A DNA stretch of 64,000 nt from an uncultured Erythrobacter sp. (GTDB lineage Bacteria; Pseudomonadota; Alphaproteobacteria; Sphingomonadales; Sphingomonadaceae): positions 2,160,874 to 2,224,873 of the forward strand of contig NZ_CANLMB010000001.1 of NCBI RefSeq assembly GCF_947492365.1, written 5' to 3'. This document shows positions 1-6,955 of the stretch, one piece after another (the first letter of the stretch is position 1; each line of letters opens with the position of its first letter). Below the pieces are notes generated by a model. That model did not search any database, was not told the DNA's origin, and saw nothing but the letters and a program-made list of their open reading frames with translations. The position numbers were made by a program, and so were the translations under genes.

Positions 1-236
1 GGCACCGGCCATCCCGTCACTAGAAAATCCGAACCGGCGTGCTTATCCGCAAGCAAAAAATCTGCTTGGCCTGGAAAACGCAGATAATAGCCACTTTCGT
101 GCCGGTAAAACTCCGCCATGCACACACCAGCAGGCGAGACCCAGCGATCATAGGGATCCCCGGGCATTGGCTCTTGAAAGCGTGGGTTTTGCGGCGTCCA
201 TTCCATCGGTTCCGCGTCCTTAGCCTCGTGCGGCAC
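1..236 (-). CDS. N-terminal fragment of a possible HprK-like serine kinase (cut by window edge)
   Basis: A minus-strand reading frame stays open from a stop just upstream of position 236 to the left edge. The first usable start is GTG at 236-234, with an ATG at 206-204. The visible 78 or so residues include GYYLRFPGQADFLLADK. I associate this with the N-terminal region of HprK-like kinases that accompany lasso peptide and related RiPP clusters, where a YLLRFPGxADF-like stretch precedes the P-loop domain. The P-loop itself would lie outside the window, so the family cannot be confirmed. The frame lies downstream of the precursor and its hairpin on the same strand, which suits a tailoring gene. 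HprK-like kinases of lasso clusters phosphorylate the C-terminal Ser in known cases; the core predicted here ends in Phe, so that exact reaction would not apply. It could also be an unrelated protein. Confidence 0.35.
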   Translation of the reverse strand, partial: MPHEAKDAEPMEWTPQNPRFQEPMPGDPYDRWVSPAGVCMAEFYRHESGYYLRFPGQADFLLADKHAGSDFLVTGWPV

Positions 237-661
237 AATCCGAAACCATGCAGTTACTAGCGTTTATCCGGTCAAACCTGCGAATCGAACCCGCGCGCAA
301 TCGCATTCGGCGAGCCAGGTTTCTCCAGAGCAATCTGCTTAAGAGGGTCATCTGCCCGCACTGGTTTGAAACCAATGCTTGCCGGGCACAGATTTTCCCG
401 ACCGATGCAGGGCGGGACCTCATGCTGATCTGGAAGTTGGAGAATTTGACTAACTCGGATTGAACGCAAGGCTCGCCATTTTTTGTCAGATACCACTGCA
501 AGAATGGGAGCTGACATTTGCAGCAGCGTGCGGACTTGCCGCCGCGATAAGTTCCTCAATTCATAAACTTACGCCGCGCAAAGCAAAGGGCACTCCGACT
601 GGAGTGCCCTTTGCTTTGTTCCGATATTTCGCCGCCCTATCAGGCAGCGAAACAAGCAAAA
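237..661. other. No confirmed gene: spacer between lasso precursor and left-edge gene
   Basis: Both strands carry only short overlapping frames with no recognisable domain. One minus-strand frame (559-272) reads as plausible protein, but its codon choice is mixed and it stops before the left-edge frame. The only defined element is the hairpin at 580-617. The stretch may be decayed coding sequence or the 5' leader of the left-edge gene. Confidence 0.4.
580..617 (-). terminator. Long perfect hairpin after the lasso precursor gene
   Basis: A perfect 17-bp inverted repeat with a 4-nt loop (gact, 597-600) begins 44 nt after the precursor stop codon. The distal arms are rich in A and T (aaagcaaaggg/ccctttgcttt), so it can work as a terminator in either direction, although the trailing T-tract is weak. 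It could instead stabilise the 3' end of the precursor transcript. Confidence 0.65.
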
Positions 662-790
662 TCAGAAGCGGACGTTAGTCACGGCCCCGTCACGGAAGCT
701 GCTTGCGCTGCCACCGGTGAGGTTGCGAACCGAACCGAAAACGGTCAGGCGCGGTGCCTCGTATTTTGCTTTCTGAATGGTCTTCGTCAT
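662..790 (-). CDS. Lasso peptide precursor (A protein), 42 aa
   Basis: This small gene encodes a leader plus core. The leader (residues 1-26) contains Y10, P13, L15, G19 and T25, an exact match to the YxxPxLxxxGxxxxxT consensus that RRE domains recognise in lasso precursors. Placing Thr at position -2 starts the core at Gly27, giving GSASSFRDGAVTNVRF (16 residues). Gly1 and Asp8 would close an 8-residue macrolactam ring, leaving an 8-residue tail in which Arg15 and Phe16 could act as plugs. A start one residue earlier would give a 9-residue ring. Its ATG overlaps the TGA of the cyclase gene (ATGA, 790-787), so the two are probably translationally coupled. Cyclase before precursor is unusual, since the precursor normally comes first. 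The motif and context make the family assignment firm; ring size is inference. Confidence 0.88.
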   Translation of the reverse strand: MTKTIQKAKYEAPRLTVFGSVRNLTGGSASSFRDGAVTNVRF

Positions 791-2703
791 TTCAAATTCC
801 TGTCCTGTTGCACCCCAGTGGCAGGGTTAATTTCGTTTACGCGTTGATACTGATACAAAAATGCTGCTGATGCGTAAAGGCCCCAAATTTCCCAGGCCCA
901 AAAGTCACCCTCAGGTGTGCTGTAATCAACACTTGTGACCTGCTTCAGCCCTTCGAAATCGCAGATTCCCGCCAGATGCTCGCGCGCATGCTCGCGCACG
1001 TGAGCGGCAAATTGCTGGTCGATTTCGACGTTAGTGAAGTTAGCTTTGGTTTTCCGATCAAGCACTTCCTGCGCAAGGATGCCTTGCATCGATTCGCGGT
1101 GAATCACCTTGGTTATCGAACCCTTACGCTTGATATGAGCGGGTGTGGCGAGAGAGAATTCGATAAAGGCCCGGCTCAACATCGGATGGCGCGATTCCAG
1201 GCCGATTCGGTTGCGCTGGCGCCGCATCAATTGATGGGTCAGGTCGCTAAAGGGGCTGAGCAGCAGATTACGCTTGGCCCAATGGACGCCGTTTTCTGGG
1301 AGCTGTGCGTCATACACTTCTTCCGCTTCGGCGAGCATTTCGCGGTATTCGGGCAGCAGCCAGACCGGCTCGCGCTCGTTCTTGCGTCGATATTCGCGGA
1401 GGCGTTTGCGGATCTTCATGCGGAGGAAGCTCGGAGTCAGCTCCGCCACGGTTTGCCGCGAGGCCTGTTTCAAGGCTTTGGGCCAGCCGAGCGACTTTCC
1501 ATCGCGCATCAACGCCTGCCAGAACCCAGCAATGTCCATCTCGCCCACGAATTCGCGGTAATATTGAGCGTTGCCTTGGAGCCATTCGTCACCGCCGCTG
1601 CCGTTAATCAGGACGCGGCTGCCATCGTCGACAACGCGCTGCTCCATGCCCAGCATCATTGCGCCGTTAGACGGAATGGCGATGTCATTATGCCAGTTCG
1701 CGTCTTGCTCGTACCAATCTATGTCAGGGTCGAACAATGGCACTTCGGTGAGCGGGCGACCGATATGGGCCGCTGCCGCGCGGGCATAAGGTAGCTCGAA
1801 AGCATTGCCATCCTCGCTCGCTGCGAGCGAATAGCCGTGAAAGCCAGGCGCCTCCAGCTCTCCGCGCTGTTCGAGCAGGTGGCTGATCGAGAACAAGGCC
1901 GAGGAGTCGAGCCCCCCGCTCACGGCAACGCCAACCGGACGGTCACTGCGCGAAACCTTGCGCACGCAATCGAACAGCACTTCGCGGTAATGTTCGACAT
2001 ACTCTTCTTCACGCTTGTAGCGGATTGTGACTTCGGTCGGCGGAACCCAGTAATTGTGCTGCTCAAGCCGCCGCCCGTCGAAGGTAAGCGTATGCGCCCG
2101 CACCACCCGCTTCACATCACGCCACGGCGTTTCGTCGCGAAGGAACCATTTGTTGGCGATCGTTTGCGCGAGATAACGAGGATTGGGCTCGAGCGGACGC
2201 TTGCTCACCGCCGCGATTGTGCGGAAATCGGAAGCGAGGACCAACCGCTCGTCGTCTTGCTTATAATAGAGCGGGACGAAGCCTAGATGGTCCCGTGTGA
2301 CGAACAGCCTTCCGGCGCGTAGATCGGCAATCGCAAGCGAATACTCGCCGCGCAGCCTTTCAGCCAATTTATCGCCCCAAACCTCGTAACCGCGCAGCAC
2401 AATTTCGACGTCAGATCTATTTGCCAGCTGTACGCCTTTGGCGGTGAGGTCGCGGGTGAGGTCTTCGTGATTGAGAAGGAACCCTTCGAACACTGCCGCG
2501 AGCCGGCCGTCCTCACTGATATGAGGCTGCGGCTGTTCGCGCGACTCGGCGCTTGTGTGGACGATGCACGCCGCCAGCGCCATCGGGCCTGAGCGCCAGA
2601 TCTTGGCCTCATCATGCGGAACTTGCGAAAGCTCCGCGAGCATCGCGTCAAGCTCTTCTGAATGCAGCCCTTCGGGGTCAAAGATTGCACCGATAGCGGA
2701 CAT
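787..2703 (-). CDS. Lasso peptide macrolactam synthetase (C protein, asparagine synthase-like)
   Basis: The 638-residue protein has the two-domain plan of class B asparagine synthetases. An N-terminal Ntn-type glutaminase-like domain covers residues 1-190, and an ATP-pyrophosphatase synthetase domain carries the P-loop SGGLDSSALF near residue 260. The frame continues upstream to 2814, but MSAIGAIF aligns with the MCGIxGxF start of AsnB, so I chose 2703. The nucleophilic Cys2 is Ser, so free ammonia from glutamine cannot be made. Lasso cyclases instead adenylate the ring-forming Asp/Glu of the core and let the Gly1 amine attack. The gene faces away from the B2 protease gene across a 96-bp gap and overlaps the precursor start by 4 nt. 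An ordinary asparagine synthetase is unlikely given the neighbours. Confidence 0.9.
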   Translation of the reverse strand: MSAIGAIFDPEGLHSEELDAMLAELSQVPHDEAKIWRSGPMALAACIVHTSAESREQPQPHISEDGRLAAVFEGFLLNHEDLTRDLTAKGVQLANRSDVEIVLRGYEVWGDKLAERLRGEYSLAIADLRAGRLFVTRDHLGFVPLYYKQDDERLVLASDFRTIAAVSKRPLEPNPRYLAQTIANKWFLRDETPWRDVKRVVRAHTLTFDGRRLEQHNYWVPPTEVTIRYKREEEYVEHYREVLFDCVRKVSRSDRPVGVAVSGGLDSSALFSISHLLEQRGELEAPGFHGYSLAASEDGNAFELPYARAAAAHIGRPLTEVPLFDPDIDWYEQDANWHNDIAIPSNGAMMLGMEQRVVDDGSRVLINGSGGDEWLQGNAQYYREFVGEMDIAGFWQALMRDGKSLGWPKALKQASRQTVAELTPSFLRMKIRKRLREYRRKNEREPVWLLPEYREMLAEAEEVYDAQLPENGVHWAKRNLLLSPFSDLTHQLMRRQRNRIGLESRHPMLSRAFIEFSLATPAHIKRKGSITKVIHRESMQGILAQEVLDRKTKANFTNVEIDQQFAAHVREHAREHLAGICDFEGLKQVTSVDYSTPEGDFWAWEIWGLYASAAFLYQYQRVNEINPATGVQQDRNLK

Positions 2704-2799
2704 TTGGGAAAAGCTGGCCCTTGGCTGAGTGGCCGCGACAAAGCGGCGCTTGGCAGGGTCGTCGGCCCGTGCGATGAGAGGGCGATCCATAGGCACAAA

Positions 2800-3306
2800 A
2801 TGCACCCTGCGCAATCATCCCCCATCCCCGAAGAAGGCCAGAAACCGGCGCTTCGCGATCTGCCCTGGCTGATTCGATTCGGGCTGCGCGGGTTGTACGA
2901 GCTGGTGCTCGCGCGAATCGCCTTTGCCCGCCTCCAAGCGAAGGAAATACCTCAACGAAACCGGCGAGTGCGCGACGCGGCGCAAAGCGAACCGGTGCTT
3001 TCGCAAGCCCGCCTGTTGCGCATTTCCTATGTCCTGCCGCGCTTGTCCGACCGCTTGCCGTGGCGCAGCGACTGTCTGGTTCAGGCGATTGCTGGCCAGA
3101 ACTGGCTATCGTCCTATGGCGCTGCGAGCGAAATCCAGATCGGGGTCGAGAATCCTGAAGGCGGCGAGTTCGGCGCTCATGCCTGGCTTGTGCATGGCGA
3201 AACGATTGTAACCGGCGGCGATATCAAGAAATACGATCTTATCCTTTCCGATTCGCGGCTTAGCCGTGATTCGGGCTCCAGAAAGCCGTTAGTCGATCCC
3301 GATTGA
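2800..3306 (+). CDS. Lasso peptide leader protease (B2, transglutaminase-like)
   Basis: The protein of 168 residues matches the lasso B2 family (Transglut_core3), a cysteine protease that removes the leader. The catalytic Cys sits in WRSDCLVQA and the His in GAHAWLV, followed by GETIVTGG, spaced as in the family. The N-terminal 60-90 residues form the helical lead-in typical of stand-alone B2 proteins (ARLLRISYVLPRLSDRLPW). They show no RRE (PqqD-like) fold signature, so this is not a fused B protein. ATG at 2800 is the first in-frame methionine after the divergent cyclase start; upstream codons are open but overlap the cyclase. The gene is transcribed opposite to the cyclase and precursor, so the 2704-2799 gap should hold promoters for both. 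Confidence 0.85.
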   Translation: MHPAQSSPIPEEGQKPALRDLPWLIRFGLRGLYELVLARIAFARLQAKEIPQRNRRVRDAAQSEPVLSQARLLRISYVLPRLSDRLPWRSDCLVQAIAGQNWLSSYGAASEIQIGVENPEGGEFGAHAWLVHGETIVTGGDIKKYDLILSDSRLSRDSGSRKPLVDPD

Positions 3307-3443
3307 CGCGACGAACACACTTTTGGCGTAAGAATCCCGCTAGAGTCAGGCTTCATTTACAAATTTTTGGTAATCGACCTGTTGTCAAACTTGCTGCGCT
3401 GCACTAGGGAATGTGCTTAAGAGTTCAAAAGAGGTGCAATTCA

Positions 3444-3716
3444 ATGATTAAAACGATGTCTCGCCTTATGGTGACCGCTGCTGCGGCCAGCATGGTCGTT
3501 GCGCCGATTGCTGCACAGGCTAATACCCGTGCCGGTGACAACACTCCGGTCTACACCAGCACGACCGCTCAGCCCGGTACAGCCCGCGCTGCGGATGGTG
3601 AAGAAATGCGCGGTGGTTCGTCGGTTATTCTCGTACTGTTTGCTGCAGCGGCGGCGATTGGTGGCATCATCATTGCTGCTGGTAACGAGTCGGACGATCA
3701 GTCGCCGGGCACCTAA
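3444..3716 (+). CDS. Small secreted or membrane-anchored protein of unknown function
   Basis: The 90-residue product begins MIKTMSRLMVTAAAASMVVA and has a signal peptide ending near AQA-NT (residue 26). A short polar stretch rich in Thr, Gly and Ala follows. A single hydrophobic helix (VILVLFAAAAAIGGIIIAA, about residues 60-80) ends in an acidic tail. I recognise no domain. The ATG at 3444 follows gaggtgc at about the right distance, and an upstream in-frame ATG at 3411 would add a non-signal-like tail. It precedes the WzyC gene and is separated from it by a terminator. Similar small proteins lie beside exopolysaccharide loci in related bacteria, but a role there is only inferred. Confidence 0.65.
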   Translation: MIKTMSRLMVTAAAASMVVAPIAAQANTRAGDNTPVYTSTTAQPGTARAADGEEMRGGSSVILVLFAAAAAIGGIIIAAGNESDDQSPGT

Positions 3717-3761
3717 GCCTGCAACAACTTGACCGACACTTGTTGGTTTTGACAAAGATCA

Positions 3762-3789
3762 AGCGCGCGGGTTTCCCGGGCGCTTTTTC
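3762..3789 (+). terminator. Rho-independent terminator after the small secreted protein gene
   Basis: A 10-bp GC-rich stem with one mismatch (agcgcgcggg/cccgggcgct, 3-nt loop) is followed directly by tttttct. It lies 46 nt after the stop codon at 3716 and before the WzyC gene. Confidence 0.75.
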
Positions 3790-3874
3790 TTTGCCCTTTT
3801 CCTTTGCGTAGAGCGCCGGTTTAAACAAAACATCGCCGCGTAACCGGTGCAATTCTGGAAGCAAGCGAGCAAGC

Positions 3875-5266
3875 ATGAATACGCAAGAATCCAGCCTGTC
3901 TCACTCCGCCAGTCCAAGAAGCCTATTTCTGGCGACTGCGGCCATTCTGGTATTTGCTCTAGCATTCGGAGGCGGCGGTTCGAAGTATGGTCTGGCAAAC
4001 CTGCTGGTTCAAATCGCTGCGTTAACTGCGCTTTCCTTTCATCGGCACGCATTCTTCGAATTCTGGAAAAGCGCTCCGCTCGCTTTGCGCGCTCTGGTAG
4101 GACTGAGCGTCCTCTTGCCGGTCCTTTATCTAATCCCGCTGCCACCGAGTGTATGGAGCGCGTTGCCCGGACGCGAGCTGGTTGTGCAATCGCTTGAGCT
4201 TATAGACGGCGAAGCCGGAGCCAATATCTGGACTAGCGCCAGCGTGGACCCGATCCGCACTTTGCTGGCACTTACGGCCCTAATCGCGCCTGTGGCATTG
4301 CTGACAATCGGCTGGAACATGCCGCGCGACCGGATCATCACCATTGGCTGGATCGCGGTTGGCTTTGGCCTGATCAACTTCCTGCTCGGCATCCCGCAAG
4401 TGCTGACCAATAGCTCAACTGGCGTTATCTATCCGGAAAATCCTATGCCGGGCATCTTGTTCGGCACCTTTGCCAATCGCAACTCGACTGGCCTGTTTTT
4501 GGTAGCCGCCTTGTCTCTAGCAGCACTGCTACCCGCGCCGGTACAATGGGCGCGCAACGCCATGATATTGCGGGTGACGCTCTGCGCATTGTTGATCGTC
4601 GGCATTGTTTTGACCCGATCGCGCACCGCGCTTGTTCTTTCTCTGCTGCCACTCGGCCTTGTTGCCTTTCGCCTGATACTTGCCCGGATAAAGGGGAGGA
4701 GCAGCCTAACCACTAGTCGCAGTCCATGGATTGCTGTCGTCCCTGCCGTTCTGGTCCTGGCAATTGTGGGGCTCGTGCTCGCTGCCTCGCCCGGCAGGTT
4801 GGGCATGGTGCTTGATCGCTTCAATGACGGTCCGGAAGATGCCCGGGTCTATATCTGGGATGATGGAGCCTATGCGGTTGATCGGTATTGGCCGCTAGGA
4901 TCGGGCACGGGTACATTCGACGAAGTGTTCCAAATCGACGAATCGCTCGAGAATTTGAGCGTTCGGCGCGCTGGACGGGCGCATAATGACTATCTTGAGG
5001 TTGCCATCGAAGCTGGACTGCCCGGACTTGTCCTGATCGCAGGTTGGTTGGTGCTGCTTGCTTGGTTGAGCTGGCGCGCGCGCATCTCGGACGATCGATG
5101 GATCGCATGGGTTGGGTCGGTGATCCTGCTGGCGATCGCACTGCAATCAGTGACGGATTACCCCTTGCGCAATCAGTCGCTGCTAGTGCTAGCTAGCTTT
5201 GCTCTGGTCGTGCTTTTGCGGTTTGGTGCGGGCTTTCACTCTGATGCAAAGGAGGTCCGGTCATGA
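3875..5266 (+). CDS. O-antigen ligase/polymerase family (WzyC) membrane protein
   Basis: This 463-residue inner-membrane protein has 10-12 hydrophobic segments and one large periplasmic loop (about residues 310-375). The Wzy_C hallmarks are present: FANRNSTGLFLV near residue 205, TRSRTALVLSLLPL near 250, and the loop motif RAHNDYLEVAIEAGLPG near 370. The last contains the conserved His used by O-antigen ligases and exopolysaccharide polymerases to transfer lipid-linked glycans. The family includes both WaaL-like ligases and Wzy polymerases, and sequence alone does not tell which. The stop overlaps the start of the next gene by 4 nt (ATGA), so the two form a coupled pair, probably for surface or exopolysaccharide assembly. 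No glycosyltransferase is in the window. Confidence 0.82.
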   Translation: MNTQESSLSHSASPRSLFLATAAILVFALAFGGGGSKYGLANLLVQIAALTALSFHRHAFFEFWKSAPLALRALVGLSVLLPVLYLIPLPPSVWSALPGRELVVQSLELIDGEAGANIWTSASVDPIRTLLALTALIAPVALLTIGWNMPRDRIITIGWIAVGFGLINFLLGIPQVLTNSSTGVIYPENPMPGILFGTFANRNSTGLFLVAALSLAALLPAPVQWARNAMILRVTLCALLIVGIVLTRSRTALVLSLLPLGLVAFRLILARIKGRSSLTTSRSPWIAVVPAVLVLAIVGLVLAASPGRLGMVLDRFNDGPEDARVYIWDDGAYAVDRYWPLGSGTGTFDEVFQIDESLENLSVRRAGRAHNDYLEVAIEAGLPGLVLIAGWLVLLAWLSWRARISDDRWIAWVGSVILLAIALQSVTDYPLRNQSLLVLASFALVVLLRFGAGFHSDAKEVRS

Positions 5267-5985
5267 TCGGAGGCATCACCTGGAGGCTGGCGCTGTTCGC
5301 CATCGCGCTTGTGACCGCAGGCGTGCAGCTGGATCGGCAAACCGAGCGCACGCCCTCTTTTGCTGAAAGCGTGCCTGAACCGCTGCGATCGGTAGCCCAG
5401 CGACCGATCGCTGCTTACGCCCTCGACAGGGACAACCCCGAATACGCGATGGCGCAGGCCGAGCGTCTGGTTCGCCGCCGCCCCCTACCTGCAGTCCACC
5501 TGCGCATTCTGGCCCAGGCCCAATTTGCAGCGGGCGAAGTCGAACAAAGTGGGCTGACAATCCAATACGCCGCACAACGCGGCTGGCGTGAACCTTTGGC
5601 GCAGGAAACCATGCTTCGACTGGCATTGGAGGCGGGCGATATGGACGAAGCCGCACGCCGCTACGCCGCTCTCTTCCTTCGCCGCGACACTCAAGATGCG
5701 TTGCTCGAAGAACTGGGGGCGCAGGTTCTGGCGGAGCCGGGCGGCGAAGGTCGGCAAACGCTGATAGGAATCGTTGATGAGGGCGACCGCTGGCACAACC
5801 ACTTCCTGCGCCGCGGCGCACGCGTGATGCCGCCCGATGCCTTTGCTGAGATCGTGCAAGAGGCGAGCACAAACGGCGCACGATTTGACTGCAACCTCCT
5901 CGAAGGAAATGCGCGCACCCTAACCCAGCGCGACGCGGCGACCGGCACTTCCTTTGCAGAGGCAATCAAGGCGTATTGCGAATAG
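5263..5985 (+). CDS. Exported TPR-like protein coupled to WzyC
   Basis: The product (240 residues) begins with an uncleaved signal or membrane anchor (LALFAIALVTAGVQL). It continues with repeated Ala-rich amphipathic helices (AQAERLVRRRPLPAVHLRILAQAQFAAGEVEQS and similar), as in TPR-like proteins, though no single repeat is canonical. Its start lies inside the stop of the WzyC gene, so both are made from one message. Small TPR partners often accompany Wzy/Wzx systems and EpsE/PelA-like assemblies, so a scaffolding role in polysaccharide export is a reasonable inference. Two Cys near the C-terminus (CNLLEG and AYCE) could form a disulphide in the periplasm. No enzymatic motif is visible. Confidence 0.65.
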   Translation: MIGGITWRLALFAIALVTAGVQLDRQTERTPSFAESVPEPLRSVAQRPIAAYALDRDNPEYAMAQAERLVRRRPLPAVHLRILAQAQFAAGEVEQSGLTIQYAAQRGWREPLAQETMLRLALEAGDMDEAARRYAALFLRRDTQDALLEELGAQVLAEPGGEGRQTLIGIVDEGDRWHNHFLRRGARVMPPDAFAEIVQEASTNGARFDCNLLEGNARTLTQRDAATGTSFAEAIKAYCE

Positions 5986-6061
5986 CAGCGGGCCGCGGAC
6001 GACCAACTGCCGGTACCACCCAAGCGTACCGGACCAGTCGCTCAAGAACGGCATCTGCCCG

Positions 6062-6952
6062 CTAAAGACGTTCGGCCTCCCAATCTGAATATGTCTTAGA
6101 TGAGCCGACCAAAGTCCAACTTGCTGGACCTGAAGCATTTCGACCGCTGACAACCGCTGCCGCTGCACTCGTGCTCTTAAACGCATAGTCTTTTGCGAAC
6201 ACTCGGTGGCTACCATCCATGGCAAGAATTCCCTGACCGACAAGTTCGCTGTGGAGCTTTGCGTAGGTGCTGTTCTCGGTCCCTTTCCCGATCCAGTTCT
6301 TGCGCGCCTTTGAACCTTTTTCGACAATGAAGCGCCCCTCAGACAAGATTGCTGAGGCTGAGATCCCTTGGCTCTGAATGGTGCAAACAAACCGCACAAT
6401 CGGCTCTCCCGATCCATCCGAGGCGTTTCGCTCAGGCTCGCGTACATCTTCGGTGTAAAAGTGGAAACCCAGCGCCGGCAGGACCAGCATCAGATTGTCC
6501 ATGAAGTCGTCCATATGGGCACGCGCAGCCTCGCTTAACTGGCTCGCTGAAGGTGAACGGCCGTAGTCGACAGCGATTTTGCCTATCCGTCGGGCTTCCT
6601 CAAACAGCCGATTCTCAAGATAGCGAACGTGAGCTTTGTTCAACGGCTCGCCGTTCGACGTGATTAGGACGGTTTGATCCCACCAGTCCTTTTCTCGCAC
6701 ATGCGACTTGATCCGATCCTTGATTACGTCGGTCTCACCCACGTAGAGGCTAGGTCGACCGTCGATTTCCCCGATTAAGAGATAGGCTCCAGGTCGATCC
6801 ACTTCTTCGCGAGAGAGCGCCTCGTCAAGCTGCGTCCTCCGAGCCACAAGGACATTGCCCGTCCATTGAAATGGAATTGCGGCTGTGACTATGCCATCCG
6901 GATCTCCGTTCACAAAGAATAGCTCAATGGAGCGGCCTTTGCTGCTCGGCAT
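6062..6952 (-). CDS. GIY-YIG nuclease-like protein with C-terminal DUF4357
   Basis: The protein is 296 residues. Residues 55-130 carry a GIY-YIG-like fold: AYLLIGEIDG, then SLYVGETDVIKDRIKSH, which keeps the second-strand YVG, the G-x-T turn and a following Arg. The conserved Glu appears in RYLENRLFEEA. The C-terminal 100 residues resemble DUF4357 (SAILSEGRFIVEKGSKAR, later LVGQGIL and FKSTSAAAAVVSGRNASGPASW), a domain found on restriction-associated proteins and thought to bind nucleic acid. The gene starts 3 nt after the stop of the giant methylase, so they are one operon and probably one system. The first motif half reads AYLLIG rather than GIYxx, so nuclease activity needs testing. A role as accessory nuclease of the methylase is inference. 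Confidence 0.72.
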   Translation of the reverse strand: MPSSKGRSIELFFVNGDPDGIVTAAIPFQWTGNVLVARRTQLDEALSREEVDRPGAYLLIGEIDGRPSLYVGETDVIKDRIKSHVREKDWWDQTVLITSNGEPLNKAHVRYLENRLFEEARRIGKIAVDYGRSPSASQLSEAARAHMDDFMDNLMLVLPALGFHFYTEDVREPERNASDGSGEPIVRFVCTIQSQGISASAILSEGRFIVEKGSKARKNWIGKGTENSTYAKLHSELVGQGILAMDGSHRVFAKDYAFKSTSAAAAVVSGRNASGPASWTLVGSSKTYSDWEAERL

Positions 6953-6955
6953 CTC

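Noticed and set aside
280..300. T-arm-like sequence (gggttcgattcgcagg on the minus strand)
   Set aside because: The flanking bases do not pair as a T-stem, and no acceptor or anticodon arm lies at the right distance. It is not a tRNA.
2703..2814. Longer cyclase start at 2814
   Set aside because: The extra 37 residues have no counterpart in the family, and MSAIGAIF at 2703 aligns with the start of asparagine synthetases.
6012..6034. Small hairpin between the exported TPR-like gene and the GIY-YIG gene (ccggtac/gtaccgg)
   Set aside because: The stem is only 7 bp and has no T-run, so it was not listed as a terminator.
6000..6100. Possible left att site of the island
   Set aside because: I found no copy of the last bases of the tRNA-Leu gene there by eye, so no attachment site is claimed.
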